This document shows positions 33,309 to 41,508 of a stretch of 64,000 nt of DNA, piece after piece. Position numbers and translations under genes: made by a program. Source of the stretch: Gastranaerophilus sp944325835 (GTDB lineage Bacteria; Cyanobacteriota; Vampirovibrionia; Gastranaerophilales; Gastranaerophilaceae). Under the pieces are notes generated by a model. It was not told the origin of the DNA. It saw only the letters and a list, made by a program, of their open reading frames with translations, and did not search any database. The DNA lies in the NCBI GenBank assembly GCA_963931575.1, contig OZ007029.1, positions 744,001 through 808,000 on the forward strand, written 5' to 3'. How positions within the stretch are numbered: position 1 is the stretch's first letter; every line of letters starts with the position of its first letter.

Positions 33309-36300
33309 TTATTCCTGTTCTTGCTGCTCCTGTTCTGATTGCTCGGCAAGACCTTCTAAAAATTCTTCTGTTTCGGCAGCTTCAAGGTCAATCGGCTCTC
33401 CGTTTTTAATTTTCTCTTTGAGTTCATCGCTTATATGAATTCCGTAACTTTCAGGGTTTACATCAAACGGGAATATTACATCGTGTTTTTCAGCTATTGT
33501 CATTGCCTGTTCTATGCAGAGCTGAGCTTTGTCAAGTTCTCTCTTGAACATAAATACTTTATACAAATTGTAGTTCAAGAGCATAATCAGAAGCTCGCTG
33601 TGAAGTCTGTTCTTTTCAAGCTGAATTATTGAATTATTGATTACACCGTAAGCGGTATCATATTGTTTTTCCATAATATGAATATTGCTCATAAAGTACC
33701 AGGCTAAAAGTTCAACGCCTGCCATACCTTTTTCCTGTGAAATGTTTATAACATCGTAGAGGATGTGGCTTGCTTTCGGGATAGAATTTATTCTTATGTA
33801 TGCACTTGCGATAAATAAGTCGCAGATTGATTCAATTTTGTGCAGCATGCAGTTTTTAGCATTAACTTTTGCTCTGTAGATATCAGTAGCAAATGCTTTC
33901 GGATCGTCAAAATGGAACGCAAACGCCGAAACAATAAAGGAAATTGCCGGAGAAAATCGGTCTGTTGCAGCGATTTCAATTTCAGGAACCTCTTGTAATT
34001 TACCTTTCAGAAGTTCTTCCAGAATTACAAAATACTGGAACGAAGCCGGTAATTGCGGTAAATCCTGTTTTACCAGATCTAAAAATTGTCCGACGTTACC
34101 CGCAAGCAGGCAGATATTACAAAGAGCAACGTAGCCTACAGTATCATAAAGCATTGCGATAAAGTCTACACCTTCCATATCCTCCGGTCTAAGCGTATCA
34201 ATCGTTTCCGGGGTTACGTATTCCAGAATTTTATACCCTAAATCAAGGCAATCTTTCATTGCACCGAGATTGAAGAGTATTACGATGTGGACAAGCGACA
34301 TAAGGAAGAAATTCTTGTCAAAATTAGGACTATTCGGGTCAATTGAAGCATTCGGAAGTAGTGAGAGAACTTTGTGCATAAGTTCAAGACACTTGTTGTA
34401 ATCGCCTTCCTGCAAACCTGCTTTAATCATTTTGATACAAAGTTCAACAATTTTTTCTTTTTCATCCAGTCGTTCAAGGTTTTTGAGCGTATCTTCCGCA
34501 ATGTAACCGGTTTTATCAGGAATTACTTCAAAAATATTGTTGGAAATCGCATCATACATCTCATTTTTAAATCCTTCCGGGTCTTCAACGAGATTGTATT
34601 CATCATTCTGGTTAACCATATCAATCATTCTTTGCGCGCAGTTCAGGTAAGAACAGTAATCGCCGAGTGACAGGTTAATATTTGCCAGTTTCTGCCATTG
34701 CTCAAATTCTGCGGTATGGTCATTTAGCAGGTGATAAAGATATGCTTTTGTCGGGCTTGGCATATTTTCATCAAAAACTTTTTCAAACAACTCGCCTGCA
34801 ACTTCTTTCAGGTAATCCTGATTCATTGTTTCAAGCAGGTTTTCTTTCAACAGGTTGTAGTTCGGGAAATAGAAACAGTTGTTGTAATAGTACAGATAAC
34901 CCATTGCAGACAGTCTGTTAATAAGTTCTTCGCTGTTTTCATATCCGAGGGATTCCATTGTCTGAACGTCAATGCGGGTCCCGAGAAGCATTAATGAGGC
35001 AAGAAATTTAAGCATTTCTTTCTCATCTTTCATCAGATTAAGCCTTCTGACAAGTAGCTTGTTGAGGGAGGACGGAATTATAATAGTTTCAGCCTTGGCA
35101 AGTTTTAATCCGTCATCCGTAATTTTTATTACCTCAAGTTCAAGCAGATATTGCAACGCGAAGTCAAGAAATAATATACTCCCGCACGCATATTTCGCAA
35201 TACGTTGGAGATAAAAACTGTCCAGAATGTTTTTATATAGTTCTTTATTGTCCGCAATAATTTTTTCAAACGGTGTCGGTTTCAAAAGAATTTCGCAGTA
35301 GTATGGTTTACTTAACAGGAAGCTTGAATTCTTATGCAGCGAGAATTTCTTGTTATAAGAAATTAAATAGCTTATATCAAGTTCGTCAAAAACTTCAAGA
35401 ACGTGACGCATAATATCAAGTGAGCCTGCATCAATTTTTTCAAAATCTTCAATAAAAATAAGGCTGTTAGGTATTGCCTCAAGCAATGAGGCAAAAATGT
35501 CATAGTATTTATATCTGGTTTCTAAAATATCTTTATCTTCGCGTTGATGAAGAGTGATTAAATCCTTAATTATCAAATCCGGGTCGATATTTTGAAACAT
35601 TGAAAAATCATTTGTTGAGAATAATTTTTGCGAAACCGTGTATTCAAAAATTGCGGAAACCAAATCTCTAAAGAATGAATACGGTGCGTATTTCATATCA
35701 TCATAACAGGTTATACTGATGATATTTTTATAAATCCCCAGCGCCTCTATTTCGTTTACTATTTTCAGTGAATAAGGTTTATAAATCTCATCGGTCTTAA
35801 TTGCCAGAATTCCTTTAGGATAAGCCTGAAGCCGGTTTACCATGTGTAAAAGAACATCAGCATTTTCAACCCGCATAAATTCGCACTGAACATCTTCCAG
35901 TCCGATAGTTTCCATATCGTAAATCGCGTCGGGATCTTTTTTAGCTTCCATTTTGCTAAGAGCATGACCGTCTATTTTATCCTGCTCCATGAGCATGTTT
36001 TGAACAAAGTTAGGGATTTGAATTTCATCAGGTTCATCGTAAACGTCAATAAGCTCAATTTTATCCTTAACTTTTGCCTCATAGAACATGACCATTTCAT
36101 CTTTGACCATGACAGAATCCAACTGTTCAAAGTCAAAATCGTTTTTCAAAATATCGTGGATTGAAGAGTCTGTAATTACCTGAAATGCGTTTAGAATTTG
36201 TTCTTCAGGAGAAAGCTTGTCGTGGTTTACAAAACTTACATTAAATTCTGATTTTACCGAACGCGGATCCTCAGAGGTTTCTTTTTTTATGAGCGTAATA

Positions 36301-36851
36301 TTACATCTGATAGTGCAATTCTTTTTGTGTGAAAGTTTACAGTTAAGCTTGGTTATTTCCTGAATTATATCAAGTGCGGTTTCCATTGCTTTTGCCGCTG
36401 AACTTGAGAAGGTGTATTCTTTAGTAAAACGGATTATATAGGCCTTGTCGTAGATACGGCATTTGTTTTTTGATTTTTTAACAACATCTTTTATGATTTT
36501 GTCGGTATTTGATTTGAATTTATTAAGAAGTTTCGACGAGCCGATATAATTTTTCATATCGTCGATGTTAGGCAGGTCGATAATCATCATTGCATAAATA
36601 TCTGTATTTGCATCATTCAGGACGCATGACATTTCAGTGTCAAAACCGCATTTCGGACATTTGCCTTTGATGTTCGGAACGATTTTTCCGCAGTTATTAC
36701 ACTTAACAAGGATAGGGAACCCGCATTTTTTGCAGGAGTTGGAAGTGTTGACTGTCCGGCAAACAGGGCAAATCAATTTTAAGACCTTCTTACAGTTCGG
36801 ACAGGTCATTGCATTATCGTCTACTTCATAACCACATTTTGGACATTCCAT
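33309..36851 (-). CDS. Large zinc-ribbon / cyclase-like / degenerate STAND-ATPase / TPR protein
   Basis: 1180 residues. Twelve cysteines in six C-x2-C pairs (C3 to C67) form three zinc ribbons. Residues about 84-260 have the spacing of a class III nucleotide cyclase-like domain without obvious catalytic Asp pairs. Next is an ATPase-like region in which the expected P-loop site (about 340-370) lacks any G-K-[ST], while a Walker-B-like NSLIFIEDFEKIDAGS remains (about 455-470). From about residue 650 on, helical TPR-like repeats run to a Glu/Gln-rich tail. The order recalls soluble adenylyl cyclase and MalT-like proteins, apparently enzymatically dead. Extended -10 box 7 nt before the ATG, no ribosome site. 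Confidence 0.6.
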   Translation of the reverse strand: MECPKCGYEVDDNAMTCPNCKKVLKLICPVCRTVNTSNSCKKCGFPILVKCNNCGKIVPNIKGKCPKCGFDTEMSCVLNDANTDIYAMMIIDLPNIDDMKNYIGSSKLLNKFKSNTDKIIKDVVKKSKNKCRIYDKAYIIRFTKEYTFSSSAAKAMETALDIIQEITKLNCKLSHKKNCTIRCNITLIKKETSEDPRSVKSEFNVSFVNHDKLSPEEQILNAFQVITDSSIHDILKNDFDFEQLDSVMVKDEMVMFYEAKVKDKIELIDVYDEPDEIQIPNFVQNMLMEQDKIDGHALSKMEAKKDPDAIYDMETIGLEDVQCEFMRVENADVLLHMVNRLQAYPKGILAIKTDEIYKPYSLKIVNEIEALGIYKNIISITCYDDMKYAPYSFFRDLVSAIFEYTVSQKLFSTNDFSMFQNIDPDLIIKDLITLHQREDKDILETRYKYYDIFASLLEAIPNSLIFIEDFEKIDAGSLDIMRHVLEVFDELDISYLISYNKKFSLHKNSSFLLSKPYYCEILLKPTPFEKIIADNKELYKNILDSFYLQRIAKYACGSILFLDFALQYLLELEVIKITDDGLKLAKAETIIIPSSLNKLLVRRLNLMKDEKEMLKFLASLMLLGTRIDVQTMESLGYENSEELINRLSAMGYLYYYNNCFYFPNYNLLKENLLETMNQDYLKEVAGELFEKVFDENMPSPTKAYLYHLLNDHTAEFEQWQKLANINLSLGDYCSYLNCAQRMIDMVNQNDEYNLVEDPEGFKNEMYDAISNNIFEVIPDKTGYIAEDTLKNLERLDEKEKIVELCIKMIKAGLQEGDYNKCLELMHKVLSLLPNASIDPNSPNFDKNFFLMSLVHIVILFNLGAMKDCLDLGYKILEYVTPETIDTLRPEDMEGVDFIAMLYDTVGYVALCNICLLAGNVGQFLDLVKQDLPQLPASFQYFVILEELLKGKLQEVPEIEIAATDRFSPAISFIVSAFAFHFDDPKAFATDIYRAKVNAKNCMLHKIESICDLFIASAYIRINSIPKASHILYDVINISQEKGMAGVELLAWYFMSNIHIMEKQYDTAYGVINNSIIQLEKNRLHSELLIMLLNYNLYKVFMFKRELDKAQLCIEQAMTIAEKHDVIFPFDVNPESYGIHISDELKEKIKNGEPIDLEAAETEEFLEGLAEQSEQEQQEQE

Positions 36852-36890
36852 AATTAAAATTATATCACAAAGATATCAAACGGTGCAATA

Positions 36891-39182
36891 TTAATCTAAG
36901 TTAACCGGCTCCCTTTGTATTTTTTCTATTGCTTCGCGTGCGGTGAACACCAGCCAGTCAGGCACATTTGAAATCGTTGTAAACTGACGCAGCACATCAA
37001 CTACCCGTTTAAAAGAACGGACAATATCGCCTTCGCCTATATCAATTTGACCGGTAATTGTATCCCATTCTGCCCCCTCAACCCAGAGTTCTATTAAGGA
37101 AGAAAAATATGTGTTAATGTAAAGCGGTTCTTCCAGTAAGTATTTTCCCTGTAATTTTTCTATGCGCCGCTTGATATTACGAATAGTATTCAGAGATTTT
37201 CTGACAGGTTCTGAGAACGGTAGATAAGGGAATTCCCCGCGCAAATCCTCTGTCGTAACCGCACAGACAACAGCCGCAAGCTGTGCCGGTGTTAAATTCT
37301 CCAGAGCATTAGAGAAAATTATTTCAGCAAGGAAAAGTTCATTTTCCGAGCGGATTTGTGATATCGTAATCCCGCCCTCGGTCGGATAATCATCTTTTAA
37401 GTACCCTGCGTCAGTGAGAGCGTTTCTGTGCGCAAGAAATTTATTCCAGAAAATATCGCGCTGGCGCTCTATCTCTTTTTCAAGTTTGTGTTTGTGCCCG
37501 ATTAATCGTCCGATTACCTCAATATTTTTTGAGTGCTTTTTGAATAATCTGCAATTGTCACAGCAATAAGTGTGCATTTTTTCAAGATTTTTCTTGTTAT
37601 CGCGTGAAAATTGAAGAATTTCTTCTGAAATTTTGCGGTTTTTCGCACTTTCCTGTTTAATAATTTTTTTGTAGGTATCTTTATTTTGAATATAAAGATT
37701 TTTTATTGACAGGTATTCGCGCAAAGTGTCATCGTTTTTGGAATACGGACAGTCAATTTGACGCTCTTTAATCTGCGCATCATATTGTTCATTTTGCTTT
37801 AGTAGCGGGAAAAGGCGTGAGCCGGAAGAAAAGTAACCAAAACTTTTCATGATTAATTCTTTGGCTTCTTCCAGTGTAAATCGTTGTAAAAGGTTTAAGA
37901 CCATGGAATAACTAGGTGAAAAGCGGCTTTCTAACGGGTTTGCACCGCTCAGGACAAGTTCTGCGACTTCTTCCGGAGTTTGGAAATAACTTCCGACAAC
38001 CGTTACATATCCGACTTCATCCATGCCACGGCGTCCGGCGCGTCCGGACATTTGTAAGAATTCGCTGGCCGTAAGCATTCTGTGACCGCTGTCCGTGCGT
38101 TTGCTTACAGAACTTATAACGGTTGAGCGCGCAGGCATATTTATACCGGCAGCGAGAGTTTCAGTTGCAAAAACTACTTTTATTAAGCCTTTCTGGAATA
38201 ATTTTTCAACAAGAATTTTCCATGACGGCAAAAGTCCTGCGTGGTGGGAAGCTACTCCCTGATAAAGGTATTCAATATGCTTGTTGTTATAAAGATACGG
38301 GTTCTCTGCGATATATTCTTCTACAAACTGGCGGATTTGCGCTTTTTCGGCGTTTGTTACAAGGTCTAAGTATGCGCATTTTTCCATTTGTTCGTCACAT
38401 CTTTTTCTTGAGAATGTGAAGTAAATTGCAGGAAGCATGTCGTTATCGTGAAGATTTTGTACAATTTCTTTGACATAGCTTTTTTGTTCCTTCAATTTTC
38501 CGTGTCTGCCGTAAGGGCGTTTTTCTGGTCTGATTTTGGAATTAAGCTGTCCGCTAGGTGTTAAGAGCGGTAAAAGCTTTGTCGGCTGCGAGCTGTCAAA
38601 GTAGAAAAATCTCAGCGGTACCGGCCGGAAATCAGTATTAACAAGTTTTGTTTCCGAGTGAACCGAGTTAATCCATTCGGTTAGTTCGTCTGCGTTTGCA
38701 ACAGTTGCCGAAAGCGCAACAATCTGTATATTTGTCGGACAGTAAATTATACTTTCTTCCCAGACTGTTCCTCGCTGTTCATCGTTCATATAGTGAACTT
38801 CATCAAGAATTACGTAGCGTACATCTTTAAGATTATCGGCGACAGCGCCGAGGTTTGTTCCGTAGAGCATATTTCTGAAAACTTCCGTTGTCATAACAAC
38901 AATCTGCGCAGTGCGGTTAATTGATGTATCGCCTGTTAAAAGTCCGACTTTTTCCGTGCCGTATTTTTCTGAAAAATCATAATATTTCTGGTTAGAAAGC
39001 GCCTTGAGAGGAGTTGTATAAAAAACGCGGGTATTATTTTTTAAAGCTTCATGAATTGCGTGCTGTGCAATTACGGTCTTGCCGGCACCGGTAGGCGCGC
39101 ATACCACAACGCTTTTTCCTTCACTTATATAATCGCAGGCCTCTTTTTGAAAATCATCCAGTTCAAAGGGAAATTCGTACAT
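36891..39182 (-). CDS. Ski2-like DExH-box RNA helicase
   Basis: 763 residues from ATG 39182, with GAGGAG 5 nt before it; an ATG 12 nt upstream overlaps that site and is rejected. Walker A APTGAGKT is at 29-36. DEVHYMND (DExH), LSATVAN, ATETLAAGINMPARSTVI and QMSGRAGRRG follow. The C-terminal part, about 300 residues, carries a small-loop CDNCRLFKKH insert and a DSHCT-like end. It resembles cyanobacterial and plastid Ski2/ISE2 helicases, presumably acting in RNA maturation or decay. Flanked by the zinc-ribbon gene 39 bp downstream on the same strand. Confidence 0.9.
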   Translation of the reverse strand: MYEFPFELDDFQKEACDYISEGKSVVVCAPTGAGKTVIAQHAIHEALKNNTRVFYTTPLKALSNQKYYDFSEKYGTEKVGLLTGDTSINRTAQIVVMTTEVFRNMLYGTNLGAVADNLKDVRYVILDEVHYMNDEQRGTVWEESIIYCPTNIQIVALSATVANADELTEWINSVHSETKLVNTDFRPVPLRFFYFDSSQPTKLLPLLTPSGQLNSKIRPEKRPYGRHGKLKEQKSYVKEIVQNLHDNDMLPAIYFTFSRKRCDEQMEKCAYLDLVTNAEKAQIRQFVEEYIAENPYLYNNKHIEYLYQGVASHHAGLLPSWKILVEKLFQKGLIKVVFATETLAAGINMPARSTVISSVSKRTDSGHRMLTASEFLQMSGRAGRRGMDEVGYVTVVGSYFQTPEEVAELVLSGANPLESRFSPSYSMVLNLLQRFTLEEAKELIMKSFGYFSSGSRLFPLLKQNEQYDAQIKERQIDCPYSKNDDTLREYLSIKNLYIQNKDTYKKIIKQESAKNRKISEEILQFSRDNKKNLEKMHTYCCDNCRLFKKHSKNIEVIGRLIGHKHKLEKEIERQRDIFWNKFLAHRNALTDAGYLKDDYPTEGGITISQIRSENELFLAEIIFSNALENLTPAQLAAVVCAVTTEDLRGEFPYLPFSEPVRKSLNTIRNIKRRIEKLQGKYLLEEPLYINTYFSSLIELWVEGAEWDTITGQIDIGEGDIVRSFKRVVDVLRQFTTISNVPDWLVFTAREAIEKIQREPVNLD

Positions 39183-39430
39183 TATACTCCTCATCTATTC
39201 CTATTCTCAGGATAACACGGATTAGCGGTTTTATCAAGGTTTAATAAAAATTTACAAATCCCTGCGGTTCAGTTATAAAAGGAAAATTTAAGGCTTATAC
39301 GCATGAGGGTCCGCCTGTGTAAACTTGATTTCGCGCATGCTTTGAATTATGATGTCAATAAAGTTAACTTTTCGTTAACATTGTCGGGATTTAATCCCGA
39401 ATGCAATTTACAAGATTGAGGGTTGTTATA
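39183..39430. other. Leader region upstream of the lytic transglycosylase
   Basis: About 250 bp without a gene. It holds two perfect palindromes close to the start codon: GTTAAC / GTTAAC (39363-39379) and TCGGGATT / AATCCCGA (39384-39400). They may be leader hairpins or operators. I could not match the region to a known riboswitch. Confidence 0.5.
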
Positions 39431-40066
39431 TTGAATATTAAAAAAACATTTACTATTTTAAGCTTAGCGCTTCTTTTGGGCTGCACAGCAGCAAACGCTT
39501 ATACTCTGGATGAGATTAAAACAACTATTGTTAATCAGGCAATTGAACTTGGTATTGATCCGGCGCTTGCTTTAAGTATTGCAAAAGTTGAATCAAATTT
39601 CAGAATGGAAGCACGCAGTTCCTGCGGGGCTGTCGGTGTTTTTCAGATAATGCCGTCAACTGCAAAAAAAATCGGTATTAACCCGTATTCATTGACTGAA
39701 AACATCCGCGGCGGGCTTAAATATTATCTTACAATGTACAGAATGTTCGGCTCTGTTGAACTCGCACTTGCGGCATACAACGCAGGCCCGGGAAACGTAA
39801 AAAGATATAATAACACTGTTCCGCCATTCGGAGAAACAAAAAGATTTGTAGAAAAAATTATGGCGCTCCAGAATGTTCACAAAAACGATCCTGCAGTTTT
39901 GCAGGCAAGAGCACCAAAACCGGTCGTTGTTAAAACTACGCAGGTCGTGAAGGAAGAAGTTAAACCGCAGGAAGAGGAAAAAGAAGATGAAGTAATTGAT
40001 CTTGAAGCTCAAAAAGCATCTTCTGTTATTATAGAAACTATTATGCAGGAAGTTACTGCTATTTAA
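39431..40066 (+). CDS. Lytic transglycosylase, SLT family, with signal peptide
   Basis: 211 residues from TTG 39431, chosen because GAGGG lies about 8 nt upstream and the product then starts with a compact signal peptide (NIKKTFTILSLALLLGC). LLGC can be a lipobox, or cleavage may follow ANA. The SLT domain has KVESNFRMEARS (catalytic E54), GVFQIMPSTAKKIG and ALAAYNAGPGNVKRY. The C-terminal tail is Lys/Glu/Val-rich. It cleaves peptidoglycan glycan strands in the periplasm. nadD follows 2 bp after the stop, so it heads the operon SLT-nadD-yqeK. Confidence 0.92.
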   Translation: MNIKKTFTILSLALLLGCTAANAYTLDEIKTTIVNQAIELGIDPALALSIAKVESNFRMEARSSCGAVGVFQIMPSTAKKIGINPYSLTENIRGGLKYYLTMYRMFGSVELALAAYNAGPGNVKRYNNTVPPFGETKRFVEKIMALQNVHKNDPAVLQARAPKPVVVKTTQVVKEEVKPQEEEKEDEVIDLEAQKASSVIIETIMQEVTAI

Positions 40067-40068
40067 TT

Positions 40069-40665
40069 ATGAATATTTGTCTTTTTTGCGGCACATTTAA
40101 TCCTGTTCATAATGCGCATATAAGAATGGCACAGTATGTTTTGAGGAAGTTCGATTTTGAAAAAGTGATTTTTATTCCGTCATACATTCCGCCTCATAAA
40201 AACACGCAGGGCGTGAGTGCTGAAAACCGTATGGAAATGGTTCGACTTGCAATTAACGGCCAAAAACGTTTTGAGGTTTCTGATATAGAATTTCAACTTG
40301 CGCAAAAATATGAAAAATCCTATACATATTTGACCATTCTTGAATTGCGCAAGCTTTTCAATACAGAAGAAAAATTTAATTTTATTATAGGCACAGATGC
40401 CTTTGAAAAAATTGAAAGCTGGTATGAAGCGGACAAGCTTAAAGGTCTTCTTAAATTTATTGTTTCACGGCGCGAAGATGATTGTGACCTGAGCCGGTTT
40501 GATTATTTGAGGGAAAAAGGTTTTGATTTTGACTTTACAAACCTTGCGTTTTATGATATTTCTTCAACAGAATTAAGAAATAAAATTTCTCGCGGGGAAA
40601 GTATTTCTGATTTGGTTCCCGCAGCAGTTGAGGATTATATTATTGAAAATGGTTTGTACAGATGA
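40069..40665 (+). CDS. nadD: Nicotinate-nucleotide adenylyltransferase
   Basis: Forms deamido-NAD from nicotinate mononucleotide and ATP. 198 residues. GTFNPVHNAHI (9-19) is the nucleotidyltransferase GxFxPxHxGH-type motif, with A in place of the second G. IPSYIPPHK and the C-terminal YDISSTELRNKI (ISSTxIR type) complete the active site. Its gene overlaps yqeK by 17 bp, a common neighbour pairing. Completes the NAD route begun by nadB and nadC at 9-12 kb. Confidence 0.95.
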   Translation: MNICLFCGTFNPVHNAHIRMAQYVLRKFDFEKVIFIPSYIPPHKNTQGVSAENRMEMVRLAINGQKRFEVSDIEFQLAQKYEKSYTYLTILELRKLFNTEEKFNFIIGTDAFEKIESWYEADKLKGLLKFIVSRREDDCDLSRFDYLREKGFDFDFTNLAFYDISSTELRNKISRGESISDLVPAAVEDYIIENGLYR

Positions 40666-41236
40666 AATAAAAGAATGGCTGAGGGTTAACCTGACCGCAG
40701 AAAAGTATGTTCATTCGCTTGGAACGGCAGAGGCTGCAAAGGCGATAGCAGAAAAATGCGCTTATGATGAGGACAAAGCGTATTTTGCTGGGCTTGTGCA
40801 TGACTGTGCAAAAAATCTTGCATTTGAAAAGCAGCTTGAACTGGTTAAAAGGGCTCCGTTTAAACTTATTGAGGGCGAAACTGATAATGTTAAAATTCTC
40901 CATGCTCCTGCCGGAGCAGTTCTGGCCCGCGAAATTTTCGGAATTGAGGATGAGGAAATTCTTTCTGCAATTCGCTGGCATACTTTAGGACGTGTCGAAA
41001 TGTCAATGCTCGAAAAAATCATTTTTCTTGCCGACAAAATAGAGCCGGAAACCCGAGGACGCGAAGATTATGAAAAAAGGCTTAAAGCGCTTGACGACCC
41101 GGAAATGCTCGAGAAAGAAATTCTTGATTGCTATATTTATACAATAAAAAGTCTTGTTGACAGGCAGTTAAAAATTTGTAATCAAACTATTGATGTTTAT
41201 AATTATCTGTCCGAGAAAGGCTCACGCCTTGGCTGA
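40649..41236 (+). CDS. yqeK: YqeK-like HD-domain hydrolase (probable Ap4A hydrolase)
   Basis: 195 residues from ATG 40649; the frame is open further upstream inside nadD. HD-domain metal residues appear in EKYVHSLGTAEAAKAIA, FAGLVHDCAKNL, ILHAPAGAVLA and IRWHTLG, with IIFLADKIEP. Family members hydrolyse Ap4A symmetrically. The last residues, LSEKGSRLG, are encoded by the first 29 bp of repeat copy 3, so the repeat has replaced or extended the native C-terminus. rsfS, the usual third gene, is missing here. Confidence 0.9.
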   Translation: MVCTDEIKEWLRVNLTAEKYVHSLGTAEAAKAIAEKCAYDEDKAYFAGLVHDCAKNLAFEKQLELVKRAPFKLIEGETDNVKILHAPAGAVLAREIFGIEDEEILSAIRWHTLGRVEMSMLEKIIFLADKIEPETRGREDYEKRLKALDDPEMLEKEILDCYIYTIKSLVDRQLKICNQTIDVYNYLSEKGSRLG

Positions 41237-41435
41237 GCCTTTTGAGTGACGTATTAGACAGCACTCTGCCGAGAAAAACAGTCCAGTGAACTGTTTTTCG
41301 AGAGGGAACGCCACGGCTCGCGGTTCAGCGCGAGTGAGCTGAGGCATTCCAAGGCAAAACCGCGCTTTTGCCTGAATGCCGTTAAGCGCGAGTTGAGCAA
41401 GAAGCGAGGCGGAGCGGCGGAGAACTGCTTTATTT
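41208..41435 (+). repeat. Modular hairpin repeat, copy 3
   Basis: Starts TGTCCGAGAAAG inside the yqeK reading frame and ends GAACTGCTTTATTT. Stem 1 is AAAGGCTCA / TGAGCCTTT with a short loop in place of the apical hairpin. It has both the GAAAAACAGT hairpin of copy 1 and the GGCATTC / GAATGCC hairpin of copy 2, so it is a different combination of the same modules. The core GAGTGACGTATTAGACAGC and the closing stem are conserved. Confidence 0.85.
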
Positions 41436-41508
41436 GTTAAAATTCTTGAAATAAGTGTACAAATTATATTTTTCATGCTAAAATCGCAATGAAGGAGCTG
41501 GGTTTTTA

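Noticed and set aside
39280..39400. Known riboswitch (c-di-GMP or ydaO type) before the lytic transglycosylase
   Set aside because: I could not line up the conserved core bases of either class.
41222..41476. 84-codon minus-strand frame over repeat copy 3
   Set aside because: Made of repeat sequence; not conserved in frame among the four copies.
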